Below, piece after piece: positions 21,883 to 31,200 of a stretch of DNA of 51,267 bases (the first letter of the stretch is position 1; each line of letters begins with the position of its first letter). Position numbers and translations under genes: made by a program. The DNA is from Chloroflexota bacterium (GTDB lineage Bacteria > Chloroflexota > Anaerolineae > JAAEKA01). The DNA lies in assembly GCA_029558955.1 (NCBI GenBank), contig JAKQCW010000329.1:1-51267 (forward strand). Direction: 5' to 3'. A model generated the notes under the pieces. It was not told where the DNA came from. It saw nothing but the letters and a program-made list of their open reading frames with translations, and made no database searches.

Positions 21883-23105
21883 AGCTCGGTCAATAACTGC
21901 TCCAAGGCCCGCGCCTGGGCCTGGCGCGAGTGGTGTTGTTCGGTGTAGCGGCGACCGTTGCGGCCCAGGCTGCGGCCGCGCTCAGGCTGGGCCGCCAGGG
22001 CGCGGATGGCCTCGGCCAGGGCGGCCGGATCCTCGGGTGGAACGTACAGGCCGCCCTGTGCAGCCTCCAGAGTGCGGCGCGCCTCGCCGTCGATGCTCAG
22101 GAGCAGGGGCAGCTCGCAGGCCCAGGCGTCGAACATCTTGCTGGGCAACGCGCCCTGGAACAGCTCCAGTTTGCGCAAGGGCACGATGGCGGCATCGGCG
22201 GCCGAGAGGATGGCCGGCATGGCCGCGCGCGGCTGCTCCGGCAGCATCAGCACATTGTCCAGGTGCAGCTCAGCAGCCAGCGCGTGCAGGTCGGCCTTGA
22301 CCGGCCCCTCGCCCACCAGGACGAAGCGCACGGCCGGCTCGTTCCGCAGCCGGTCGGCCGCGTGCAGCAGCGTCTCCAGCCCCTGGGCGATGCCGTGGAT
22401 GCCGGCGTAGACCGCCACGAAGGCGTCCGGCGCGAGGCCATGCTCGGCGCGGAATTGCTGGCCCAGCGCAGGCTGGCGCTGAAACAGCTCCGTGTTGGCG
22501 CCGTTGGGGATCAGAGCCAGCTTGCCGGCCGGGAAGCCCCGTTCCAGCAGCCGCCGGCGGATGCCCTCGGTGACCACCACGATGCGCGAGGCCCGATTAT
22601 AGCACGTTTCTTCCAGCCTGCCAGCCCAGGCGATGGCGCGCGGGCTGTTCAGCTCCCCCAGCGCCACGGCCGACTCCGGCCACAGGTCGCGCACCTCGAA
22701 GACCAGGGGCGCGCGTTTCAGCCGGTGCAAGGCCAGCCCGGCCGCGCCGACGAAGAGCGGCGGCGAGGTGGCATAGACCACGTCGAAGGGGCCGGCCGCA
22801 CGCAGCGCGCCCACCAGCGTCGCATCGGCCATGTAGCTCAGGTAGAAGGCCATGCGCGTCTTGAAGGTCTTGTTGGGGGAGGCCTTGACCCACACCCGCA
22901 GCACGTCGATGCCATCCAGCGTGCTCTGCTCGACCCAGCGGCCGCGGTAGGCTGGCGGCACGATGCCCGACGGGTGGTTGGGAACCTCGGCGATCATCGT
23001 CACCCGATGTCCGGCCAGCACCAGCCCGCGCGCCATCTCATAGGCCCGCGTCTGCGTCGCGCCGACCTCGGGGGGGAAATACTGGGAGAGGTAGAGGATG
23101 TGCAT
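21879..23105 (-). CDS. Family 4 glycosyltransferase (WbuB-like)
   Basis: The start MHILYLSQYFPPEVGATQTRA at 23105 begins exactly at the first beta-strand of the GT-B fold. The frame continues to 23165 through an inverted repeat. The 408-aa product has the WbuB-type N-terminus, a central linker and the C-terminal donor-binding region with EQPRAAMPAILSAADAAIVPLRK and a following Glu-containing segment. WbuB-like enzymes transfer amino sugars such as N-acetyl-fucosamine onto a lipid-linked acceptor. No clear ribosome-binding site is visible. It overlaps the WbpB-like gene by four bases. It marks the left polysaccharide-side flank of the defence island. Confidence 0.85.
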   Translation of the reverse strand: MHILYLSQYFPPEVGATQTRAYEMARGLVLAGHRVTMIAEVPNHPSGIVPPAYRGRWVEQSTLDGIDVLRVWVKASPNKTFKTRMAFYLSYMADATLVGALRAAGPFDVVYATSPPLFVGAAGLALHRLKRAPLVFEVRDLWPESAVALGELNSPRAIAWAGRLEETCYNRASRIVVVTEGIRRRLLERGFPAGKLALIPNGANTELFQRQPALGQQFRAEHGLAPDAFVAVYAGIHGIAQGLETLLHAADRLRNEPAVRFVLVGEGPVKADLHALAAELHLDNVLMLPEQPRAAMPAILSAADAAIVPLRKLELFQGALPSKMFDAWACELPLLLSIDGEARRTLEAAQGGLYVPPEDPAALAEAIRALAAQPERGRSLGRNGRRYTEQHHSRQAQARALEQLLTEL

Positions 23106-23119
23106 AGCGGTGGACAGGT

Positions 23120-23175
23120 GGGCCAAACGTTGGTTGAGTAGCCTTCTGAGGCGTATCGAAACCAACGTTTGGCCC
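23120..23175. repeat. Perfect 16-bp inverted repeat with inner palindrome
   Basis: GGGCCAAACGTTGGTT (23120-23135) and AACCAACGTTTGGCCC (23160-23175) pair perfectly around a 24-nt loop that itself contains GCCT-tctg-AGGC. It lies just upstream of the WbuB-like gene. The inner GGTTGAGTAG...CGTATCGAAACC shape resembles intergenic palindromes I recall from other high-GC bacteria; that is unverified. Confidence 0.8.
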
Positions 23176-23477
23176 GCCGGCTGAGCAGTTACCCGAAATC
23201 AACCTGGCGCAGTGGCCAGTCTCCAGCCGAGCCACTCGGGAGCTCAGACCGGGAGCTCAGACCGGGAGCATTGTACACCAGACTCGCCGCAGATGCGGTT
23301 TCGCCAGCCAGCCCGCTGGCGCAAATCTCTCAACAGTTTGGAGTCGAGGCTTCAGCCGGGTATTGAACGCCAAAGCCGGTCAGGGGGCGCGCAACGATCC
23401 CTCCTACTTTGAACAAATGGAGTTTGAATGACCTGGCTCTTCTTGAAAGCAGCGGTTCTTGTCCAATGATTTAGACA
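23176..23477. other. Non-coding junction with decayed repeats between polysaccharide and defence genes
   Basis: No credible gene was found. It holds a degenerate copy of the dispersed hairpin core (GTGGCCAGTCTCCAGCCGAG at 23212-23231, closing with CCAC), and two 13-bp direct repeats GGGAGCTCAGACC (23238-23250, 23251-23263). It also holds a small hairpin GCCAGC/GCTGGC (23303-23320), a second copy of the 20492 palindrome (23338-23361) and about 115 bases with nothing recognisable. No terminator follows the cysteine desulfurase stop. Confidence 0.6.
23338..23361. repeat. Dispersed short palindrome, copy 2
   Basis: TTGGAGTCGAGGCTTCAGCC followed by GGGT. It matches the copy at 20492-20515 except for paired, compensating substitutions in the stem. 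Confidence 0.65.
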
Positions 23478-24644
23478 TCACCCTCTGCTCAACCGTTTCC
23501 ATCCATCGATCAGGCTTGCAGCAGCTCGTTCGACCTCAACAAGCTTAAGTCCCCGCCCCAGACTGGCCCTGACAGTTCCTTGCGCCGCCTTGCGATCCAG
23601 ACCAATTGCCTGTAAGACATGGGACGGCTCGACCGCCCCCGATGTACATGCCGAACCGGTGCCCAACATAACCTCAGGCACATTGAGAAGCAGCGCATCC
23701 GCGTCAACGTCAGGAAATACCATACTGCTGGTATTCGGCAATCGGCTATCGGGGTCGCCGTTGATCATCAAGCCAGGAACAGCAGCCAACAACTGAGCTT
23801 CTAGCAGATCGCGCAATTGGGCAAGTTCATGTGCTTCCCGGGGCAATTCCTCAGCGCACAGGCGGCACGCTTCTCCCAAACCCACAATCGCTGGAACATT
23901 TGTCGTGCCTGGCCGCAGATCTCGCTCTTGGCCACCGCCGTAACAAAGCGGCTCAATGGGCATGGACCGACCGCCGCCTCGAACGAACAGAGCGCCAACG
24001 CCTTTTGGGCCATAGAGTTTGTGGGCGCTGAGGGAGAGCAAATCCACCCCCCAATTCAGAACATCAACCGGGAGCTTGCCGACAGCCTGAGCGGCATCGC
24101 AGTGGACGATAACGCCGTGCTCGTGGGCGATGTCAGCGATGGCCTCTATCGGTTGTATGACGCCAATTTCATTGTTAGCTGCCTGGATGGAGATAAGCAG
24201 TGTGCGATCGGTGACCACCTCACGGACTGCATCCAACGCAATGTGCCCCAAACCGTCGACGGGAAGGACGGTTGTCTCGAAACCTTCGCCTTGGAGCTTC
24301 TTGCACGGTAGCAACACAGCCTTATGCTCGATGGCACAGGTGACAATGCGATTACGATGGTTTCTATCAGCCATACGAGCAAGACCTAGAATGGCCAGGT
24401 TGTTGCTCTCTGTTGCGCCGCCCGTGAACACAATCTCCCCGGGCTGCGCGTTGATCAGCGCCGCTGTCTGCGCGCGCGCCTCATCCACAGCTTGGGCGGC
24501 CAATCGACCCTGCAGATGAAGGCCGTTGGCCGGATTGCCATAGATATGAGCGAAGAAAGGCAGCATCCGTTCGATGACGCGCAGATCGCAGGGCGTCGTA
24601 GCGTTGTAGTCGAGGTAAATCGGTTCCATGGGTGTTTGTGGCAT
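23478..24644 (-). CDS. Cysteine desulfurase (NifS/DndA-like) of the defence operon
   Basis: The 388-aa PLP enzyme has cofactor Lys209 (SAHKLYGPKG), His107 stacking on PLP (CAIEH) and the catalytic Cys333 in GTGSACTSG. It would release sulfane sulfur from cysteine as a persulfide. It is the last gene of the nine-gene defence operon, four bases after brxL. Placed with a PAPS-reductase/DndC-like protein, it most simply supplies sulfur for DNA phosphorothioation, as DndA or SspA does. A housekeeping IscS role is less likely because no iscU, iscR or suf genes are nearby. The IscS-versus-DndA assignment rests on context, not on a diagnostic residue. Confidence 0.9.
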   Translation of the reverse strand: MPQTPMEPIYLDYNATTPCDLRVIERMLPFFAHIYGNPANGLHLQGRLAAQAVDEARAQTAALINAQPGEIVFTGGATESNNLAILGLARMADRNHRNRIVTCAIEHKAVLLPCKKLQGEGFETTVLPVDGLGHIALDAVREVVTDRTLLISIQAANNEIGVIQPIEAIADIAHEHGVIVHCDAAQAVGKLPVDVLNWGVDLLSLSAHKLYGPKGVGALFVRGGGRSMPIEPLCYGGGQERDLRPGTTNVPAIVGLGEACRLCAEELPREAHELAQLRDLLEAQLLAAVPGLMINGDPDSRLPNTSSMVFPDVDADALLLNVPEVMLGTGSACTSGAVEPSHVLQAIGLDRKAAQGTVRASLGRGLKLVEVERAAASLIDGWKRLSRG

Positions 24645-24648
24645 GAAT

Positions 24649-26085
24649 TCACTGGATGCCTGTCAACTCGTACTGAATCGTCTCGTCATACTGTCGATAT
24701 TCAGCATCCAACATATACAACTGGTCCCATACTAACTGACGCAGTTCCACTGCTGGACGGACGCAATAGATATCGTATTCTTCAGAGCTGACCTGACCGT
24801 GAGGAAACTGCAGCTTCATCAAGCCGCTGGCAATCATGCGGACGGCATCTTCATTGCGTTTGTAAAGCCGGCTGCCCTTCAGCTCAATAGCGCGAGCGGC
24901 GTACTGATTGGTGCTGGTATCTTCGCGTAAAGCCAACAGAGCATCGCCAAAGAAGTCTGACTTCAATCCAACCCCTTGAGCAAATGACCCTCCACTCAAC
25001 TTGCCAACTTTCCAGCCTGGTACGATGCCACGTAGTCGGTCAATGAAGGCAGTCTCCTGCAGGAAAGTAGGCAATTCCCTTACCAGGGGTGAGAGTATCG
25101 GACGTTGTTGACTGTCAAGCATAATGTTCGCCAGCATGACCAGACTGCAATCGCTGGCCGTTTCATACAAGCCGCCGCGCGTCAACCGTCCATTGGCCAA
25201 GAAACCCTTCAATCCACCCACGACTTCCTGGGGTTTTTCGAATTTGAGCGTTTGGACTTCATCCAAGACAACTACGGAAAAACGCGCCAGCAGCCCCCAT
25301 TGACCGCTGGCATTGTTGACAAACAAGACTGCCGGGGAAACGTTGCCACCGCTCAGCAGTCGCACTCGTGGATTGATGTTCTCATATAGATAGCTCTTGC
25401 CGGTCCCTTTTGGAGCCAGCTCGAGCAGGTGAAGGTTCTTTTCGACGAGAGGAAGAAGTCTGCAAAGGAGATAGGTCTTCTCCAGTTCGTCAAACGCCCA
25501 AGGATGGTAGCCCATCGATGTCAGCAACAATGCGCGCCATTCGTCTGTTGAAAAAGCTTTGCGCTTTTCTTGAAAGATCGCAAGGTTGACAGAAGCCTGC
25601 ATGGGCCTGAAGGATGTCAGAGCAATGCCCTCCTGTGTCTCCATCAGCTCAGCCACACCCCACATTCCTTGTTTCAGCAGGTCGGGGTATTGGTCAACAA
25701 TTCCATCAGCGATGTGAACATCGGCTAAACCAAGTAATTTGAGTTGCGCGGCGCGTTCTCTCACTCGACGGGTTAGTACGACCTCAACTTCGACCGGTGT
25801 AAGTACTTTGACGACATCGCCGTTGAGCAAGCGATTCTTGATGATCCTGGTTTCATCGGGACGCGGGATAAAACGGTCAGCCCAAGCCTGGATTTTGCCC
25901 AATTCCTCTGAACTTATGGCGCCCTCGCCGGGGGCAAGGGTATCGAGAACCCATTCCGCGACATAGGCCGGGACATTGCGCTTGTTCAATTGACTGGCTG
26001 GCAGACGACGCTTGTCCATGGCGAGACGGCCGAAGATCTGACCGACTTTTTCATTGAGTCCTTCGAGGGTTAGTAGGTCGTTCAT
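24649..26085 (-). CDS. brxL: BrxL-like AAA+ ATPase (short form)
   Basis: The 478-aa protein follows the BrxL pattern: an N-terminal DNA-associated region (LPASQLNKRNVPAYVAEWVL), a middle region ending HPWAFDELEKTYLLCRLLPLVEKN, then Walker A APKGTGKS (224-231), Walker B VVVLDE (271-276) and sensor-like FIDRLRGIVPGWK. BREX type 1 BrxL proteins, as I recall them, are near 680 aa with a Lon-protease-like C-terminal domain. Here the protein ends soon after the AAA+ module, so that domain is missing or unrecognisable. BrxL forms DNA-binding rings needed for BREX defence. The ATG overlaps the pglZ stop by four bases. Confidence 0.85.
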   Translation of the reverse strand: MNDLLTLEGLNEKVGQIFGRLAMDKRRLPASQLNKRNVPAYVAEWVLDTLAPGEGAISSEELGKIQAWADRFIPRPDETRIIKNRLLNGDVVKVLTPVEVEVVLTRRVRERAAQLKLLGLADVHIADGIVDQYPDLLKQGMWGVAELMETQEGIALTSFRPMQASVNLAIFQEKRKAFSTDEWRALLLTSMGYHPWAFDELEKTYLLCRLLPLVEKNLHLLELAPKGTGKSYLYENINPRVRLLSGGNVSPAVLFVNNASGQWGLLARFSVVVLDEVQTLKFEKPQEVVGGLKGFLANGRLTRGGLYETASDCSLVMLANIMLDSQQRPILSPLVRELPTFLQETAFIDRLRGIVPGWKVGKLSGGSFAQGVGLKSDFFGDALLALREDTSTNQYAARAIELKGSRLYKRNEDAVRMIASGLMKLQFPHGQVSSEEYDIYCVRPAVELRQLVWDQLYMLDAEYRQYDETIQYELTGIQ

Positions 26086-28256
26086 AACTCCAGGTCCTTA
26101 AGGAGAGTATCATCACGCTCATAGAGACTCATGACATCGATCTCCGCCTCTACTGCCACGTCGAATATCGCGCCATTGGGTTGGCGCAGCAGCAGGGTAG
26201 CTTTCAGCGGCAAATCAGCCTTTGTTGGCCATGGAGCCAGGCGCAGCTCAAATTCGCCCTTGCCTACTGGTGAGATATTCTGGTGAATGCGTGTTTGTGC
26301 ATCAGGTTGGTGTGACAGCGAGACTGCGATACATTCCAAGCTCACTTGGCTCGGATTTGTGATGTCGATCGTTAGTGTACCGGTTGCCTCCGCTTCGCCC
26401 GATCCCTTTACCGCTATCAAGAGGTTAGGACGCTGCGCGTCGCGGTGGAAAACAAACCAAGGAACGATGGCCTCCTCAGGAAAGAGGCCACCGTGCGGAA
26501 ATGGCTCATATCCGCTGCGATCGCCTTGAAAACTCTCTTCGCCCAGTGCGATCAGCATATCTTCCGTCATTCCAAAGCGCTGGCCATGAACAGCGATCTG
26601 GCCGGCAGCTTCGTCCAGTGAAAAACCACTTTCGTCAAAACTCCGATTTAGGTGTCCCCAGGCCAATCTTCCATGTGCTTGCATTCCACTTGGAACTGGC
26701 AGGCGTCGGGGCGATTGTGGATTACAGAGACGGCCATGGTCGCTGGTGACAATGATGTGCAGCTTTATGTTGGCTGGCAGTTTCTCGACCACCTCTTTGA
26801 GTGCCAGAAGGATCGATTCCAGTTCTGCCCGTACCTGGCGCTCTCGTTTGACATCTCCTTCAAAATGGTAGGCTTTGTCCGGCTGCCCGACGCGCCAGAA
26901 AATTAGGTCGCCCGGTTGTGCGTTTTTCAGTTCTTGACGTGGTGAGCTGGTATCCGGCAAGATCGTTCCTAAAGGTGTTGACTCGGAAGCCAGATACGGC
27001 GGAACCCCTTTGAGCAAGGCAGGTTTGGCAAATTCTGTAACAGTCGGCAACGGCGAGAAACAGTAGGACTTTTGTTCCAAAGTCAGTCGCCCTGTCTTTG
27101 CAGATAGCAGATCGGCCAAGTCCTGGGCATCCCAAGCAGGCAGGCCATCTGGAATGACGCATAACGTGACCGAATCCTTCGACGTTTGGAGCAATTGTGC
27201 AGATCGTTGAAAGGATATCCATCCCGGCTGCAATAGCCAGAGAGAATAGTGTTCCAGGTACCAGCGCGCAAAATCGTAGGCGAGGCCTTGAACGAGCTCG
27301 GCAGCGCGCTCGTCACCATCATTCGCTTGCCAGCGTCGAAAGGGCAAATACTCTGAGATGAACCACGTCAATACACCTGCTTCTGTTTGTGGCAGAGGAG
27401 ATGGCTCGGGCGGCGGCAAGATGTTTGTCAAAGCCGAGAACCATTCTGAGGAGAGATAGGGTTGCAGGTCCCACAGAGTTGTGGAGGTTAAGCGCCGGCT
27501 GTTGTTAAGGAAGAATTGCGCCGCGCACTCCGCCAACTCACGCCGGAGGCCAATGGGTAGCGGGAACGAGAGCATTTCCTCGAAGAAACGCCCGCCGGAG
27601 GCAATCAACCGTTTCATCCACTCGTCTTTGATCTCATGCAACAAGTCATTCGGCAATGCGAGGGGAAACTCGCCCAGTGCGGAAGTCGAGTGATGGCTGC
27701 CCAGACCCAACCAGTCAAGAAGTTGTCGTTTGGCTTGGCCCCGATCTCGAGCACTGTACGCCACGGCCTCTGGCAATTGTCCAGCTTCTCTTGTCAGCAA
27801 GGCGGCAAAAGTCCGCAGGATGACGGCTTCGCCTGCATCCGGCTCGTGAGAACAGAACCATAACAACCACCGAGCCGAGTGTTCACTGGATGGTGCGAGT
27901 TGCCAAAGCGTGACTTCTGATGGATAGCATCGACGAAGGACAAATTCGGCAGACACATCCTCCGGCAATACATTGCTCTGACCAACCCGCTGTGCAAGTA
28001 TCTTGGCCTGATTGTCGGTCAGTGCTGGGAATATGCGCATGAGAGCGGAGCTCAGCGACTCTTGGTGGAGATATGGACGTCCACGCAGTCGGTAGAACGC
28101 TTCTGCCCAAGCGCACAGTCTCTGGCCCTGAATCAGGATCGGTGTGTCATCTGTGGCGTGCCTTAGGAATTCGACCTCACTTGCAACGACACGGAATCCA
28201 GGTGGCGCAGGGAGGTCACCCTGACGGTCAAGCAATATCTCATTCATCCTGGTCAT
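26082..28256 (-). CDS. pglZ: PglZ-domain alkaline-phosphatase superfamily protein
   Basis: The 724-aa product has an N-terminal helical region and a PglZ domain from about residue 360. Visible motifs are VIPDGLPAWD (368-377, metal-binding Asp370), SPLPTVTEFAKPALLKG (401-417), TSDHGR (504-509) and AHGRLAWG (527-534). A beta-rich C-terminal domain follows (about 590-720). PglZ is a universal BREX component and a predicted metal-dependent phosphodiesterase or nuclease-like enzyme. The start is ambiguous: ATG at 28256 overlaps brxC by 17 bases, while ATG at 28247 overlaps by 8. It overlaps brxL by four bases. Its sequence is much shorter in the N-terminal half than some type 1 PglZ proteins. Confidence 0.9.
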   Translation of the reverse strand: MTRMNEILLDRQGDLPAPPGFRVVASEVEFLRHATDDTPILIQGQRLCAWAEAFYRLRGRPYLHQESLSSALMRIFPALTDNQAKILAQRVGQSNVLPEDVSAEFVLRRCYPSEVTLWQLAPSSEHSARWLLWFCSHEPDAGEAVILRTFAALLTREAGQLPEAVAYSARDRGQAKRQLLDWLGLGSHHSTSALGEFPLALPNDLLHEIKDEWMKRLIASGGRFFEEMLSFPLPIGLRRELAECAAQFFLNNSRRLTSTTLWDLQPYLSSEWFSALTNILPPPEPSPLPQTEAGVLTWFISEYLPFRRWQANDGDERAAELVQGLAYDFARWYLEHYSLWLLQPGWISFQRSAQLLQTSKDSVTLCVIPDGLPAWDAQDLADLLSAKTGRLTLEQKSYCFSPLPTVTEFAKPALLKGVPPYLASESTPLGTILPDTSSPRQELKNAQPGDLIFWRVGQPDKAYHFEGDVKRERQVRAELESILLALKEVVEKLPANIKLHIIVTSDHGRLCNPQSPRRLPVPSGMQAHGRLAWGHLNRSFDESGFSLDEAAGQIAVHGQRFGMTEDMLIALGEESFQGDRSGYEPFPHGGLFPEEAIVPWFVFHRDAQRPNLLIAVKGSGEAEATGTLTIDITNPSQVSLECIAVSLSHQPDAQTRIHQNISPVGKGEFELRLAPWPTKADLPLKATLLLRQPNGAIFDVAVEAEIDVMSLYERDDTLLKDLEL

Positions 28257-31200
28257 CCATTAACTGTTGCAACTGCACCAGACAACGGCGGCGAGTCTCT
28301 CTATCCCGGATTTCTTGGAACTTTGCTTCGATAAGTGCAACCAAGTCATTCTCCAATTGTCGCTGCAACGACTGCTTGATCTCAGCCAGCTGGCTACGGC
28401 CACTATCATCGAGAAATGCAGGAGGTGACTCAACCTGGCGCAGCAACGCGCCGGGGCTTTCGCCGCTGACTTGGCGCCGCGCCAAGGTATCCAACCAATT
28501 GCGCGCTTCTGCGGCCTTGCGTTTCCGCACATCCAGGGTCTCTGCCTTCTTGATTTCCAGAAGCTTTTGCTGGACAGCGCTCAGCCAAGCGCCGTATGTC
28601 GTCTCGATATCAAGTATTTTCGCCTCAAGCGCGTCAAGCTCGGCCGGAACGTTGCGTGGGAAACGGTCGAGCGCTTTAAGGTCTTCAAAGAAGTCAAGCA
28701 AATGCTGGATTCTTGCCTGAGCTTCCAGCAGCAACGTGTGAAGAGGGGTGTCTTGAACTTGCGACAAGTTACTCAGAAGCTTGTCGCGCTGTTGACGTAG
28801 TTCCTCGCGTGTAACAGCGCGCTCAACGGCCTGAGGCAGCACCGTTGCGAACCGTTCGTACTGTAGAATTCGGTCTTCAATTTCGGACGACTTCTGATCG
28901 CGCAATCGCGCTGTCTGTGGCGAAAGGTCAGTCAAACTCGCCAGTTCCGAGCGGTACTCATACAAATCGCGCAATGCCGCGGATGAACGCATGGTTTTCA
29001 ATCGGGCGGCGATTGTCTTTTCACCTTCCAGTTTCTGCAACTCTGCATGGCGTTGAGCCAATTGTTCCAGGGCCTCGTCAATTTGGTGCGCCCATTCAGG
29101 ATAACGCGCCAATTCTTTGCGAACATTTTGAAGCACTCGCTCATGTGCCTTATATTCGCTCAGATCAGCAAGGGCGCTATATCTGGCACAGTACCCGAGC
29201 AATGCACCTTGCACTGCCGCATTCCACTGCTTCTGCAACTCTGCCAACGATGGTCGCGTTGCATCAACGAACGAGAGCGTAGGGATGGAACCAAAGGAGT
29301 GCTGGAGTCTCAGAAGCTTGTTGATGTCACTTGTTTGCAGTTCATCAAGCAGAGTGCTTGTCTTGGCGTCGTACTCCTGAGCCTGGCGCAGAGCTCCTTC
29401 GAGGCGTGGCTTTTCTCGCAAGATGTTCTCGCGTGTGCTTTCTGGCAAACGCGGATTGGTGAGCATCGTTTCCAGATCAGCTAGAGCCTCATCAGCTTCG
29501 GCGATGGTAAATCGTTCGCTTTGGCGGACCTTGTCAACCACAGCACTGACCTGTGCAAACAATTCGTCTGACTTGGACCGACTGATGCGCAACGGAGTGA
29601 CCGTGCTGACTCGATTGAGAAAATCCTGGGGCCTCTTAGAGTCATCGAAGAGTTGTTTAAGTTGACTCGGCGCAATCACCTTGCCAGACAAGGCTAATCG
29701 AATCTCATGCTGGTTATAGCCAATCCACGAAGCCAACAACAAGACTAAGGTGTTATAGTCATGACCGTAGGGTGGATTCAGGAGAGTGAGCAAAACCGGG
29801 CCGACAGCGACATCATTGCATCCAGGTCGATATGTTGAGTCCAACAAATCCCATGCATGTTTCAAATCAATGGATTTGGGAGGCTGAATGGCGTAGGTGT
29901 CGGCGGATAGCAGCCCCCATTTCTGGGTCAGGTACAACGTGGAGAGCTGGTACTGAATGTCTTTACTGCCCAGGTTCCGAATACTGTTTCCGGCATTGTC
30001 GCTGACAAGCCAAAGGGTGACATTTTGGACGGCTTTGCGCAGGTTGTTAGGGCCTTTACCGCCAACCGAAAACTGACTGAAGAATTCCACCCGATACGCG
30101 TACGCCTGGCGGTAGCATTCTGACAGAACGGTTTTGAGTGAACGATCACGAAGAGTCTGCACGGACGCACGATACGCACCAGGCAGTACGAAATCAGCCA
30201 GCTCCCGGGGAATATCGGCAGGATATCTCCGATCTTCGATGAGTTTGTCCAGTGTCTGCTGAAAACTGTTCTGCGCCAGCCCTAACTCTTGCTGGTACAT
30301 GACCGAACCGACTTTCTCTCGGTCCGTCGAGGTGAGTTTCTCGATCGCAATCAATCGACGGGTGGCCTCGACTAGGTCCGGAACTGCGCGCCTGGGTAAC
30401 ATGATTATCACTGGTAGTGGATGGGAAGTTGTTGCAACAACCTCATCCAGAATGCCCTGTGCGGTCTGACGGACTCCTATCTTCTCATCTTCGGTCTGCG
30501 CCACCAACCAAACTACCAACCCGCGTAGGCCCTCTTCGATGCCATTCATGTGAGCTCGATAAGGCTGAAGCAGACTTCTGAGTTCTTCGGCAGTAAACGT
30601 GGAAGCGGCAAGAACAACCTGCTTCGGCGCCCAATCAGATGCATAGCCACATTCGGACGCGTGACCGAACTTGAGATTGACCGATGGTGTCGGCACCGCT
30701 GATGCGATCTTTTCCATCACGGCGCGGTCAACCGGTGTTGCCTCGACCGCTTTCTGAATTAGCTCCTCAACTTCCTGCGGGCGTGAGGCGGCGGGATGGA
30801 GGTAGGTTGCTTTACTGATCGGGTCAGCATAGGCGACTCTAAGTGCTACGAGGTCTTTGATCCCCTTTTTTACGGATGGGCCATCCAATCCACTGATGTG
30901 GGTAAGCAGTTCGATTTGTGCACCGGATCTGGCTTTCAGATTGACTGCTTGCTGGACAAACAGGGCCTGCAATAGTTTGCGTTCGTCATCGCTCAATGCT
31001 CTGGGCGCAGTCTCCAAAGCATTTCGATAGGCAGCATGCCACTTCTTCGAGAGCTGCTCGCCAAAGAAATCTACCAACGCGATGGGATAGACAAAATTTG
31101 GTATGCCAGCTTCTTGTGCAGGCTGGCCGCGCACATCTTCCCAAGCCCGGCGCACAAACTGCAGCGCGGTGCGCGGGTTCTCGCCGGCGCCGGTCTCGAA

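Noticed and set aside
22590-22620. TGCTATAAT-like promoter box on the minus strand
   Set aside because: It lies inside the WbuB-like coding region with no -35 box or downstream start; it is likely a chance match.
23478-24644. Housekeeping IscS of iron-sulfur cluster assembly
   Set aside because: No isc or suf genes are near and the gene is four bases from brxL in the defence operon; a dedicated sulfur donor is more likely.
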